DNA of 22,013 nucleotides from a virus: IMG/VR virus record IMGVR_UViG_3300030085_000334, positions 1-22,013 of that record; one strand, given 5' to 3'. A program made the position numbers and the translations under genes. This document shows positions 1 through 6,315 of the stretch, one piece after another (the first letter of the stretch is position 1; every line of letters begins with the position of its first letter). The notes under the pieces are model-generated. The model saw only the letters and a program-made list of their open reading frames with translations, did no database searches and had not been told where the DNA came from.

Positions 1-1
1 C

Positions 2-1333
2 TTAAATGGTAATTTGGATGTATCAGGTTCATTAACACTAGGAGGTGTTACTTTAACTTCAACAGCCACTGAGTTAAATTTATTAGATGGTGTATCTGGG
101 TTAGTACAAGCTGACTTTACAAAACTAGCTGCTGTTGATTCAACTGCTACAGAACTTAATATAGTTGATGGTGATACGTCTATAGGAACAACTGCTGTAT
201 CTGACGGACATGGTATTGTAATGAATCATGGTGGCACTATGGCACAAACTACAGTGCAAACTTTAGCTGCCTATCTTGACGATGAAATAACTGCAATGCC
301 AAATCTTGTTACAACAGCTGCAACAACTGTTGGTGCATTAAATAGTGGTTCAATAACAAGTGGTTTTGGTTCTATTGATAATGGTTCGTCTGCTATAACA
401 ACCACAGGTACAATTACATATGGTAGTTTGTCTGATGGTTCAATAACTATTACAGCATTTGTAGATGAAGATAATATGGCTTCTAACAGTGCTACTCTTG
501 TGCCTACACAGCAGTCTGTAAAAGCTTATGTTGACACACAGTTAACTGCAGAAGATTTAGATGTAACCACCGACAGTGGCACTATCGATATTGATTTGGA
601 TAGTGAGACATTAACTATTGCAGGTGGTGAAGGTATAGACACATCAGCAACAGGAACTACTGTTACTATTGCAGGGGAAGATGCAAGTACATCTAACAAA
701 GGTGTAGCATCATTTAGTGATACATTCTTTTCTGTATCAAGTGGTGCAGTAAGTTTAGATGCCGCACAAACAGGAATTACTTCAGTCGTAAATTCAAGTT
801 TAGAAATTGGTAGAGATGCAGATAATAGAATTAAATTTGGAACAGATAATCAAATTATTTTTGAAGTTGATGGTGGTGATAACGTAATATTTAAAACAAG
901 TGGTGAGATAGAAGCTACCTCATTAGATATAGGTTCTGGTGGTGCTGACATTGATGGTACATTAGAAGCAGATGCCATAACAGTTAATGGTACAGCACTT
1001 AATACTGTAATTGCAGGTGTAACAGTTACAAATGCAACAAACTCTGCACACGTATTAGTAACAGACAACGAAAGTACAAACGAAGAAAATTTAATTACCT
1101 TTGTAGAAGATGCTACATCAAGCACAGGCAACGTTGGGTTAGAGATGGATGGTCATCTTACGTATAATCCAAGCACAGGCACTGTAACAGCTACAGTATT
1201 TAAAGGTAACATAGATGCCGTTGATGGTGATTTTGATGGTACGTTAGAAGCAGATACAATTACTGTAGGTGGTGCATCATTAAGTTCGGTAATTCAAGAC
1301 GAAGCAACAGCGTTAGCCATAGCGTTGGGATAA
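2..1333 (+). CDS. Long repetitive tail-fibre-like protein, C-terminal part (5' end outside window)
   Basis: The frame is open from the left edge (L-N-G-N precedes the first possible TTG at 14), so this is the last 443 residues of a longer protein. It is rich in Thr, Ser, Gly, Asp and Ala, low in charge, and has no Cys. It carries the TELN-[LI]-[LV]-DG repeat seen in many marine phage fibres (TELNLLDG and TELNIVDG, about 25 residues apart). A longer repeat, DGTLEADAITVNG and DGTLEADTITVGG, lies near the C-terminus. Such proteins are usually fibrous, beta-rich trimeric appendages. It ends at TAA 1331-1333, directly before an AGGAG ribosome-binding site for the next gene. The fibre assignment comes from composition and repeats; no receptor can be named. 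Confidence 0.75.
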   Translation, partial: LNGNLDVSGSLTLGGVTLTSTATELNLLDGVSGLVQADFTKLAAVDSTATELNIVDGDTSIGTTAVSDGHGIVMNHGGTMAQTTVQTLAAYLDDEITAMPNLVTTAATTVGALNSGSITSGFGSIDNGSSAITTTGTITYGSLSDGSITITAFVDEDNMASNSATLVPTQQSVKAYVDTQLTAEDLDVTTDSGTIDIDLDSETLTIAGGEGIDTSATGTTVTIAGEDASTSNKGVASFSDTFFSVSSGAVSLDAAQTGITSVVNSSLEIGRDADNRIKFGTDNQIIFEVDGGDNVIFKTSGEIEATSLDIGSGGADIDGTLEADAITVNGTALNTVIAGVTVTNATNSAHVLVTDNESTNEENLITFVEDATSSTGNVGLEMDGHLTYNPSTGTVTATVFKGNIDAVDGDFDGTLEADTITVGGASLSSVIQDEATALAIALG

Positions 1334-1343
1334 GGAGAAAAAC

Positions 1344-1700
1344 ATGGCAAATGATTTTAAAGTAATTACAAGGGATGTTGCTCCTGCAAGTGCAGGTAGT
1401 CCTGAAACACTTTATACTGTGCAAACAGGCAGTACAGTTGTTGTGCTAGGGTTGACTCTTGCAAACGTGCATACATCACAAGTAACAGGTACAGTGCAGT
1501 TAGTCAGTACAACGACACAAACATCACAAACACAAAATACTACAGCACATATTGTAAAAGACATTCCAGTGCCTGTAGGAAGTTCTGTGGAGATTATGTC
1601 AGGAAATAAAATTGTGTTAAATGTAGGTGATATAATTAAAATAGATTGTTCTGTTGCAGATAAACTTTCAGTAACAATGAGTTATATGGAGATAACCTAA
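1344..1700 (+). CDS. Small tail-associated protein, 118 aa, unknown function
   Basis: The start is set by AAGGAG eight bases before the ATG. The protein looks like a single beta-sandwich-type domain: alternating Val/Thr strands, a Gln/Thr-rich stretch in the middle (TTTQTSQTQNTT) and no Cys or membrane segment. It starts 10 bases after the long fibre gene and its TAA overlaps the ATG of the next gene (TAATG at 1698-1702), so it belongs to the fibre operon. Similar small beta proteins sit next to fibre genes in marine phages and are usually called tail or virion proteins. That assignment rests mostly on context. Confidence 0.6.
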   Translation: MANDFKVITRDVAPASAGSPETLYTVQTGSTVVVLGLTLANVHTSQVTGTVQLVSTTTQTSQTQNTTAHIVKDIPVPVGSSVEIMSGNKIVLNVGDIIKIDCSVADKLSVTMSYMEIT

Positions 1701-2149
1701 TGCCGTATATAGGTAAGGATGTTCCAACAGCATATCAAAGTACAACAGCCGTACAAAGATTTAATGGTGATGGAAGTGATACAACATTTACATTGACAAC
1801 AGCCGTAAGTTCTGTGCAAGATGTATTAGTATCTGTAGATGGTGTGGTACAAGATACTGCAGCTTATACAATACCTGATGGTACAACTTTAACATTTACT
1901 GCTGCACCTTCAAGTGGTACAGGTAATATATTCGTGAACTACCTTGCACCTCAAGCGTCAACAATAACACCTGCTGCTGAGAACAAAGGTAACTTTAAAG
2001 GTGGTGGATTGTTTAGAACAAATGCTCAATCATTGACAGCAGATATAACAATACTTGCTACAGAAAATGCTAACGTAACAGGACCTTTTACTGTTGATAG
2101 TGGAGTAACACTTACAATAGAATCAGGTGGAACATTGGTGACTATATGA
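1700..2149 (+). CDS. Two-domain tail protein beginning MPYIGK, first copy (149 aa)
   Basis: The N-terminal half has a pattern common in phage tail and fibre proteins: MPYIGK, then FNGDGSDTTFTL, a VSVDGVVQ strand near residues 44-51, a GTTLTFTAAPSSGTG turn and an IFVNYLAP strand. The C-terminal half (about 107-149) has the FRTNAQSLTADITI and ENANVTGPFTV pattern, ending in a short beta segment. The second MPYIGK gene at 4648-5106 keeps this two-domain plan, most clearly in the C-terminal half (SADITI, GP[IF]T, short beta end). The gene is coupled on both sides (TAATG upstream, ATGA downstream) and heads the first copy of a four-gene cassette. It is probably a base or adaptor for the small proteins that follow, which is inference. 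Confidence 0.65.
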   Translation: MPYIGKDVPTAYQSTTAVQRFNGDGSDTTFTLTTAVSSVQDVLVSVDGVVQDTAAYTIPDGTTLTFTAAPSSGTGNIFVNYLAPQASTITPAAENKGNFKGGGLFRTNAQSLTADITILATENANVTGPFTVDSGVTLTIESGGTLVTI

Positions 2150-2607
2150 GTACATTACTAGCAGATACAATTAGAAAAACTGGTGGAACAGCAGGGGTAG
2201 ACATAAGAGTTAAAAATACTTCTGTGTATGAGTCAGATGGTGGCACAAGTGTTACGCAAAACCTAGCACAAAGTTTGTGTAAGGCTTGGTTATCTTTTGA
2301 CCAAACTTCCCCTTCATTAATAGATAGTTTAAATACAGCTTCTATGACAGACACTTCAGCAGGTAAATATGCAGCTAATTGGACAAACAATTTTGGTAAT
2401 GCAACTTATATGGCAACTGAAAATACTGCTGCTGATGGTAGTGCATATGGCAACTATGGTGCTTCAAGTCATAATAGTTGGCACAGATTAAACAGCCAAA
2501 GAACAACAAGTTTATGTCAAGGTGCGTTTTATTATACTGACAGTGGTTCAGGAGTATATGCTGATGCTAAAACTATTGAAGGTATGTTTATGGGAGACTT
2601 AGCATGA
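2146..2607 (+). CDS. GDLA-family small tail protein, type A, copy 1 (153 aa)
   Basis: First of seven related small proteins. Its N-terminus (LLADTIRKTGG, then NTSVYESDGG) matches the gene at 5103, and the motif QNLAQSLCKAW sits at residues 38-48 in both. The family core SLIDSLN...MTD...WTNNFGNATYMA follows, then a Ser/Asn/Tyr-rich variable part and the ending MGDLA. It is about 10 to 25 residues longer than its relatives, mainly in the variable part. It starts by ATGA overlap with the MPYIGK gene. Its last codons (GGAGAC) give the ribosome-binding site for the next gene. Structural or receptor-contacting roles fit the fibre context but are not shown by the sequence. Confidence 0.6.
   Translation: MSTLLADTIRKTGGTAGVDIRVKNTSVYESDGGTSVTQNLAQSLCKAWLSFDQTSPSLIDSLNTASMTDTSAGKYAANWTNNFGNATYMATENTAADGSAYGNYGASSHNSWHRLNSQRTTSLCQGAFYYTDSGSGVYADAKTIEGMFMGDLA
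2273..2289 (+). repeat. Shared 17-base core GTTTGTGTAAGGCTTGG (first copy)
   Basis: Identical at 2704-2720, with one change at 5634-5650, and a 15-base match at 4344-4358; at 5230-5240 the first ten bases match. It encodes the L-C-K-A-W core of the small tail proteins. Confidence 0.7.
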
Positions 2608-3020
2608 GTGAAGTAAAGACTAACAAACTCACAGGCACAACTTCAGCAGGTTCAATCGTTGTAACAGGTGAAGGTGGTTCTACTACGACTAATCTGCAAC
2701 AGGGTTTGTGTAAGGCTTGGGTTAGTATGCCAGAAGATGGAGCATCATTAGCTGACAGTTTTAATATTGGTAGTTCAGTAGATTCTGGCACAGGAGATAG
2801 AAGAGTAGGGTTTACTAATAATATGAATAATGCACTTTACGCACTTACAACAGGAGTAACAGATAATACTGCTTCTACTTCTTTTTTAATGACAGACATA
2901 ACAGCAGGAACAATAGCAACAACAGGTTTTGATTTTGAAGTTTATTTTGGTTCATCAAGTAACGATAGAACAGCCTTTGATGAAGAATCTTTTGTTACAG
3001 TTCATGGAGATTTAGCATAA
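2604..3020 (+). CDS. GDLA-family small tail protein, type B, copy 1 (138 aa)
   Basis: Its closest relative in the window is the gene at 5531. Both have TGTTSAGS or TGVTTAGS, then a VTGEG-[GN]-STTTNLQQGLCKAW stretch (the core motif is at residues 30-39 here). The core SLADSFN...TG...FTNNMNNALYAL follows, then a diverged acidic region containing FDFEVYFGSS, and the ending HGDLA. It starts by ATGA overlap with the previous gene and ends by TAATG overlap with the next. The conserved ends and core with a free middle-to-late region suggest a common fold with a variable surface. Confidence 0.6.
   Translation: MSEVKTNKLTGTTSAGSIVVTGEGGSTTTNLQQGLCKAWVSMPEDGASLADSFNIGSSVDSGTGDRRVGFTNNMNNALYALTTGVTDNTASTSFLMTDITAGTIATTGFDFEVYFGSSSNDRTAFDEESFVTVHGDLA
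2704..2720 (+). repeat. Shared 17-base core GTTTGTGTAAGGCTTGG (second copy)
   Basis: Exact copy of 2273-2289, about 430 bases apart. Conservation at DNA level across otherwise diverged genes makes it a possible crossover point. Confidence 0.7.
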
Positions 3021-3406
3021 TGGCTTTTGGTAATTTAAAATTTGATACGCTGACAACTTCTGATGCTAAGAACACAAACACAGAAAAATCTATTGATACA
3101 AGTTATTTATTTAATGGTATAGCAAAAAATTGGATGAGTGCAACTGAACCGGGAAGTGTAGGGGATTCATTTAATGTTTCATCTACATCAGATGATGGTG
3201 ACGGAATACACTCAGTTGTTCTTACTAATAATATGGCATCTGCTGCTCATGCTGTCGTTACAGGTATGCAAGATGCAGACATGGCTTGTCTTGGAGAAAG
3301 TGGTAGAGCAAGTACAGGTTACATGGTAACTTTACTTCAAAGAGCAGATTCTTTAACAAGAACAAATGGCGACCATTTTACTGCATTATTTGGAGATTTA
3401 GCATGA
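3020..3406 (+). CDS. GDLA-family small tail protein, type C, copy 1 (128 aa)
   Basis: This copy lacks the LCKAW cysteine: the core motif is NGIAKNW at residues 32-38, like AGSAKAW in the gene at 5938. The N-terminus (NLKFDTLTTSDAKN) is a diverged form of the family's LxVDTI segment. It continues with VGDSFNVSSTSD and VVLTNNMASAAHAVV, then a region with Cys and Met, and ends LFGDLA. TAATG overlap at the start; the stop overlaps the ATG of the next gene (ATGA at 3403). It closes the first cassette. Confidence 0.6.
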   Translation: MAFGNLKFDTLTTSDAKNTNTEKSIDTSYLFNGIAKNWMSATEPGSVGDSFNVSSTSDDGDGIHSVVLTNNMASAAHAVVTGMQDADMACLGESGRASTGYMVTLLQRADSLTRTNGDHFTALFGDLA

Positions 3407-3876
3407 TAAAAACACCTGAGTTTCAAGGAACACATTTATGGGAACGATTACATTGGGCGAAAGATAACTTAGAGAAAGTGCAATCAGATATACGAGTAGT
3501 ATACGAAGACCCTGAAGATATGGACAATCCTGCAAAGGTTTTAGTTCCTGACCCTAATTGGATGGCTTGTGCATTACAGGGTGGCATTTTACCACCTGTT
3601 GAAGTATATTGGGAATTAGCAAAAGACGAAGCACAACCTGATTTTGAAAAACATACGAGAGGGTATTTGTTGCATAACACTAAACCTGTTGAAGCAATGA
3701 CAGAAGAACAAGCAATAGAATACTTAATTCGTAAAGATATTCCACAACGTGTATGGCGAACATGGAATGAGGGCAACAAACCAAAGATGGTTATATGCCG
3801 AACACATCAACTGCCTGAACATCGTCAATGGCGAAACGCATGGCAAATAACCGATGATATAGAACTAGTAGCATAA
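3403..3876 (+). CDS. Unknown protein of the fibre region, 157 aa, Trp-rich
   Basis: Unlike its Thr/Ser-rich neighbours, this is a charged, Trp-rich, soluble protein. Visible segments are TPEFQGTHLWERLHWAKDNL at the N-terminus, PDPNWMACALQGGILPP around 49-65, EEQAIEYLIRKDIPQRVWRTW around 101-121 and a C-terminal EHRQWRNAW at 139-147. The last segment resembles DRHFRNAW in the following gene. It begins inside the conserved GGAGATTTAGCATGA boundary of the previous gene and ends 10 bases before the next start. The position between fibre genes suggests an assembly or chaperone-like role rather than a surface structure, but no family is recognised with confidence. Confidence 0.55.
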   Translation: MIKTPEFQGTHLWERLHWAKDNLEKVQSDIRVVYEDPEDMDNPAKVLVPDPNWMACALQGGILPPVEVYWELAKDEAQPDFEKHTRGYLLHNTKPVEAMTEEQAIEYLIRKDIPQRVWRTWNEGNKPKMVICRTHQLPEHRQWRNAWQITDDIELVA

Positions 3877-3886
3877 GGAGAAAAAT

Positions 3887-4258
3887 ATGACAAGTTTTAT
3901 CGTAGATAAGGATGGCAACCAGATTGATGCATCAACAGTTTCATCAAAGCCATCAGACCGACATTTTAGAAATGCTTGGGCAATTTCTGGTAAAGTTATT
4001 TCTGAAGACATGACTAAGGCTAAAGAAATATTTAAAGATAAGATAAGGGAAGTAAGAGGTCCTTTATTAGAAGCTGAAGATGTAGTATATATGAAAGCAC
4101 TAGAAGCAGATGATTCTACTGCTAAAACAAATTCAGTTAATAAGAAGAAAGCATTAAGAGATGCACCTGCGGCAAAAGCCATTTCAGATGCAGACACTAT
4201 TGCTAAATTAAAAGCAGCGTGGGATACATCTGTACTTGGTGACAGTCCTTACGCATAA
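3887..4258 (+). CDS. Putative tail-fibre assembly chaperone-like protein, 123 aa
   Basis: The start follows AAGGAG eight bases upstream. The N-terminus is short and Asp-rich, then SDRHFRNAW at 23-31, a helical stretch MTKAKEIFKDKIREVRGP at about 42-59, LLEAEDVVYMKALEADD, KALRDAP at 88-94 and LKAAWD at 108-113. This order (a D-R-x-F-R-N-A-W block, a K-rich helix, a Met-Lys-Ala-Leu-Glu helix, L-R-D-x-P, a final L-K-x-x-W) is a recurrent small-protein pattern beside fibre genes of alphaproteobacterial phages. It is often annotated as a tail assembly chaperone. The protein is helical and soluble, consistent with a non-virion helper. Function rests on this resemblance. Confidence 0.5.
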   Translation: MTSFIVDKDGNQIDASTVSSKPSDRHFRNAWAISGKVISEDMTKAKEIFKDKIREVRGPLLEAEDVVYMKALEADDSTAKTNSVNKKKALRDAPAAKAISDADTIAKLKAAWDTSVLGDSPYA

Positions 4259-4267
4259 GGAGTAATC

Positions 4268-4648
4268 ATGCCTTTAACTAATTTAACAAAAGGTTTAACC
4301 GTAGATTCTGAAGGTGGTTCTGCGACTACTAATCTTGTACAAGGTTTGTGTAAGGCTTATGCAACACACACTGCAGCAGTTTCTGTATTAGATAGTTTTA
4401 ATGAAAGTAGTGTTTCAGATACAGGAACAGGTCATTTTGGTTTAAATTTTACTTCTAATATGGCTAATGCTAATTATGTAGGCACTGGTTCTAATATTGG
4501 AAGTGATGACTCTTTTGCTACAGGTTTTATTTCAGACGGAGCAGTTCCCTTATCATCAAGAATGGATTATCAATTTAGAAATTATGATACAGTTGTTGCT
4601 ACAGACCAAGACTTTCAAAGAGTTATGACACACGGAGATTTAGCGTAA
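4268..4648 (+). CDS. GDLA-family small tail protein, unpaired copy (126 aa)
   Basis: Type B-like in its core: EGGSATTNLVQGLCKAY (core motif at residues 22-31). It lacks the usual LxVDTI start, beginning instead MPLTNLTKGLTVD, so its N-terminus is shorter. It continues with LDSFNESSVSDTGTG and NFTSNMANANYVGTG, then a variable region, and ends THGDLA. AGGAG lies 6 bases before the ATG. The stop overlaps the start of the second MPYIGK gene (TAATG at 4646-4650). It is the only family member not in a cassette, so it may be a leftover of a third cassette or a separate duplicate. Confidence 0.6.
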   Translation: MPLTNLTKGLTVDSEGGSATTNLVQGLCKAYATHTAAVSVLDSFNESSVSDTGTGHFGLNFTSNMANANYVGTGSNIGSDDSFATGFISDGAVPLSSRMDYQFRNYDTVVATDQDFQRVMTHGDLA

Positions 4649-5106
4649 TGCCATACATAGGAAAAGCACCCAACTTTGGAGTAAGAAGTAGATTTGTATA
4701 TCAAGCTACAGCAGGACAAACATCCTTCAGTGGTTCAGATAGCAATTCATTAACACTTACATACAACGACAGTCTATACATGGATGTGTATCAGAATGGT
4801 GTGTTGTTAAAGGCAGGAACAGACTACACAGCTACAACAGGTACAACAGTCGTACTCGTTGTAGGTGCAAATTTAAATGACGTAGTAGAGATGATTGTGT
4901 ATGATGTGTTTAGTGTAAATAATACCTACACTAAAACTGAGTCAGATACACGTTATCCTTTTAAAGGCAACAACAGTATCATAAGGTTAAATGGTCAGAC
5001 TATATCAGCAGACATTACAATAGACAGTGATGAGAATGGTGTAAGTGCAGGACCTATAACACAGAACGCTACAGTTACTGTTAATGGTTATTGGAGTATC
5101 GTATGA
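4648..5106 (+). CDS. Two-domain tail protein beginning MPYIGK, second copy (152 aa)
   Basis: Starts MPYIGKAP like the gene at 1700. The middle differs more: it has a FVYQATAGQTSFSG segment, YMDVYQNGVLLKAGTDYTAT (about 50-69), a long beta strand pattern, and TYTKTESDTRYPFKGNNS, a common fibre linker. The C-terminal part (IRLNGQTISADITI, then ENGVSAGPIT, ending VNGYWSIV) aligns with the first copy. TAATG overlap upstream and ATGA overlap with the next gene show tight coupling. It heads the second cassette. A structural or adaptor role in the tail is likely. Confidence 0.65.
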   Translation: MPYIGKAPNFGVRSRFVYQATAGQTSFSGSDSNSLTLTYNDSLYMDVYQNGVLLKAGTDYTATTGTTVVLVVGANLNDVVEMIVYDVFSVNNTYTKTESDTRYPFKGNNSIIRLNGQTISADITIDSDENGVSAGPITQNATVTVNGYWSIV

Positions 5107-5531
5107 CAAGTCAATTAAATGTAGACACAATCGTAGACAAAGCAGGTAGTGGTGGTTCTAATATAAAAATTGCTAATACATCTACTTATGTTTCAGATAG
5201 TGGTGCTACTACACAGAATACTGTACAAAGTTTGTGTAAACAGTGGGTGCTACTTCAAAGTAGTGGAACTTCCGTCACAGATTCATTTAACAATACAAGT
5301 GTTACAGATAACGGCACTGGTGATTATACTTTAACAAGAACCAACAATATGGCAAATGCAACCTATTGTGCGATTGGTAGTTCTGGAGATAATTCAACTT
5401 CCTTCAATGTTTGCTCAGATGTAGGCGAACAAACAACATCTGTGCATGATATAAGATGCGTTAATGACGCAGCCAATTCTACACAAGATGTTCCAGATAC
5501 AGTTGGTGCAGTACATGGAGATTTAGCATAA
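5103..5531 (+). CDS. GDLA-family small tail protein, type A, copy 2 (142 aa)
   Basis: The start at 5103 is chosen because its ATG overlaps the previous stop (ATGA); an in-frame TTG at 5091 would only add four residues. The N-terminus (LNVDTIVDKAGSGG, then NTSTYVSDSG) matches the gene at 2146, with QNTVQSLCKQW at the same residues, 38-48. The core VTDSFNNTSVTDNGTG and RTNNMANATYCAIG follows, then a variable part unusually rich in Cys for this family (CSD, RCVND), and VHGDLA. It ends by TAATG overlap. Confidence 0.6.
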   Translation: MTSQLNVDTIVDKAGSGGSNIKIANTSTYVSDSGATTQNTVQSLCKQWVLLQSSGTSVTDSFNNTSVTDNGTGDYTLTRTNNMANATYCAIGSSGDNSTSFNVCSDVGEQTTSVHDIRCVNDAANSTQDVPDTVGAVHGDLA

Positions 5532-5938
5532 TGGCAAGTCAACTTAAAGTAGATACAATAACAGGTGTAACAACGGCAGGAAGCATTGCTGTTACAGGAG
5601 AGGGCAACAGTACAACAACAAACTTGCAACAGGGTTTGTGTAAGGCATGGGCTAGTTTAAATGATGCAGACACTAGTAGCCCTGCACTTTTAGATAGTTT
5701 TAATTCTTCAGGATTTACAGATACTGCAACAGGTCATTTTAAAATAAATTTTACTAATAGTTTTAATAATAATGATTTTGCTACAACCACCTCTAGTCGT
5801 TTTGCAGATGTAGATGTTGGTGCAATGTTGACTGACCAAACAACATCTCAAACTAAACTTTTAGGTCGTGGTTACAATTCAGCCAGTAACACTGATTTTA
5901 ATGAAAATATGTGTGCATCTATGGGAGATTTAGCATAA
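5531..5938 (+). CDS. GDLA-family small tail protein, type B, copy 2 (135 aa)
   Basis: Nearest relative is the gene at 2604. The N-terminal 40 residues are very close: SQLKVDTITGVTTAGS, then VTGEGNSTTTNLQQGLCKAW (ending at residue 40). The core LLDSFNSSGFTDTATG and NFTNSFNNNDFATT follows. The rest diverges and ends MGDLA. TAATG overlaps on both sides. The contrast between the near-identical N-terminus and the diverged C-terminal half suggests selection for change, or module exchange, in the latter. Confidence 0.6.
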   Translation: MASQLKVDTITGVTTAGSIAVTGEGNSTTTNLQQGLCKAWASLNDADTSSPALLDSFNSSGFTDTATGHFKINFTNSFNNNDFATTTSSRFADVDVGAMLTDQTTSQTKLLGRGYNSASNTDFNENMCASMGDLA

Positions 5939-6315
5939 TGGCAAGTGAACTTAGAGTAAATACATTAAAGGATGCAAGTGGCAATAACTCTGTAGCAACG
6001 AGTGTGGTGTTTGCAGGTTCGGCAAAGGCTTGGGCAAATTTTGATGGAACAAGCACATTATCTACTAGAGATAGTTATAATGTAGCTAGTACCACTGATA
6101 ACAGTACAGGAAATTATACTAATAACTTTAGTAATAATATGGTCAACGATGATTTTTCAGCATCAACCGATAGCCAAGATGCAACTACAAGAACTAATGT
6201 ACACTCAAGTTTTGAAGACCAGACCACTGGCACTCTTAAAATATTACATTATGAAGGTGGTTCTAGCACAGATACAAACAGAGTGGGTACAATGGTCATG
6301 GGAGATTTAGCATGA
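5938..6315 (+). CDS. GDLA-family small tail protein, type C, copy 2 (125 aa)
   Basis: The start at 5938 is supported by TAATG overlap and by MASELRVNTLKDASGNNS, the family's typical N-terminus; an upstream in-frame ATG at 5911 lies inside the previous gene. Like the gene at 3020 it has no Cys in the core (AGSAKAW at 26-32). It continues TRDSYNVASTTDNSTG and NNFSNNMVNDDFSAS, then a region ending with VMGDLA. Its final codons form the GGAG site for the 338-aa fibre gene, which starts by ATGA overlap. Confidence 0.6.
   Translation: MASELRVNTLKDASGNNSVATSVVFAGSAKAWANFDGTSTLSTRDSYNVASTTDNSTGNYTNNFSNNMVNDDFSASTDSQDATTRTNVHSSFEDQTTGTLKILHYEGGSSTDTNRVGTMVMGDLA

Larger units (their letters stand above)
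1700..3406 (+). repeat. Four-gene tail cassette, copy 1 (MPYIGK, A, B, C)
   Basis: Genes at 1700, 2146, 2604 and 3020. Each matches, in the same order, one gene of the set at 4648-6315 better than the others. Types A and E-like share NTS-x-Y-x-SD; types B share VTGEG and STTTNLQQGLCKAW; types C share the Cys-less core. Confidence 0.65.
2593..6311 (+). promoter_or_regulatory. Seven gene-junction sites GGAGATTTAGC carrying ribosome-binding sites
   Basis: The 11-base element GGAGATTTAGC occurs at 3006, 3392, 4634, 5517, 5924 and 6301 (start positions); at 2593 it has one change (GGAGACTTAGC). Each codes for the final G-D-L-A and puts GGAG 7 or 10 bases before the next ATG. All following genes start at ATGA or TAATG right after it. 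Confidence 0.8.
4648..6315 (+). repeat. Four-gene tail cassette, copy 2 (MPYIGK, A, B, C)
   Basis: Genes at 4648, 5103, 5531 and 5938, in the same order and direction as 1700-3406. The copies are well diverged at the DNA level, so the duplication is old or selection is strong. Confidence 0.65.

Noticed and set aside
850-4197. Minus-strand open frames opposite the tail genes (for example 850-1131, 2142-2390, 3423-3779, 3865-4197)
   Set aside because: They lie wholly or almost wholly opposite well-supported coupled genes, have no convincing ribosome-binding site and read as low-complexity mirror translations of the Thr/Ser codons.
2273-5650. A CRISPR-like array from the repeated GTTTGTGTAAGG sequence
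   Set aside because: The copies are hundreds of bases apart, uneven in spacing, and coding for a conserved protein motif.
5911-5938. Upstream ATG at 5911 for the last GDLA-family gene, and TTG at 5091 for the second type-A gene
   Set aside because: Both lie within the preceding gene; the overlap starts at 5938 and 5103 agree with the family's N-terminal motif.
2146-6315. A diversity-generating retroelement acting on the small tail genes
   Set aside because: No reverse transcriptase, template repeat or target-site pair is visible in the window, and differences among copies are not limited to adenine positions.
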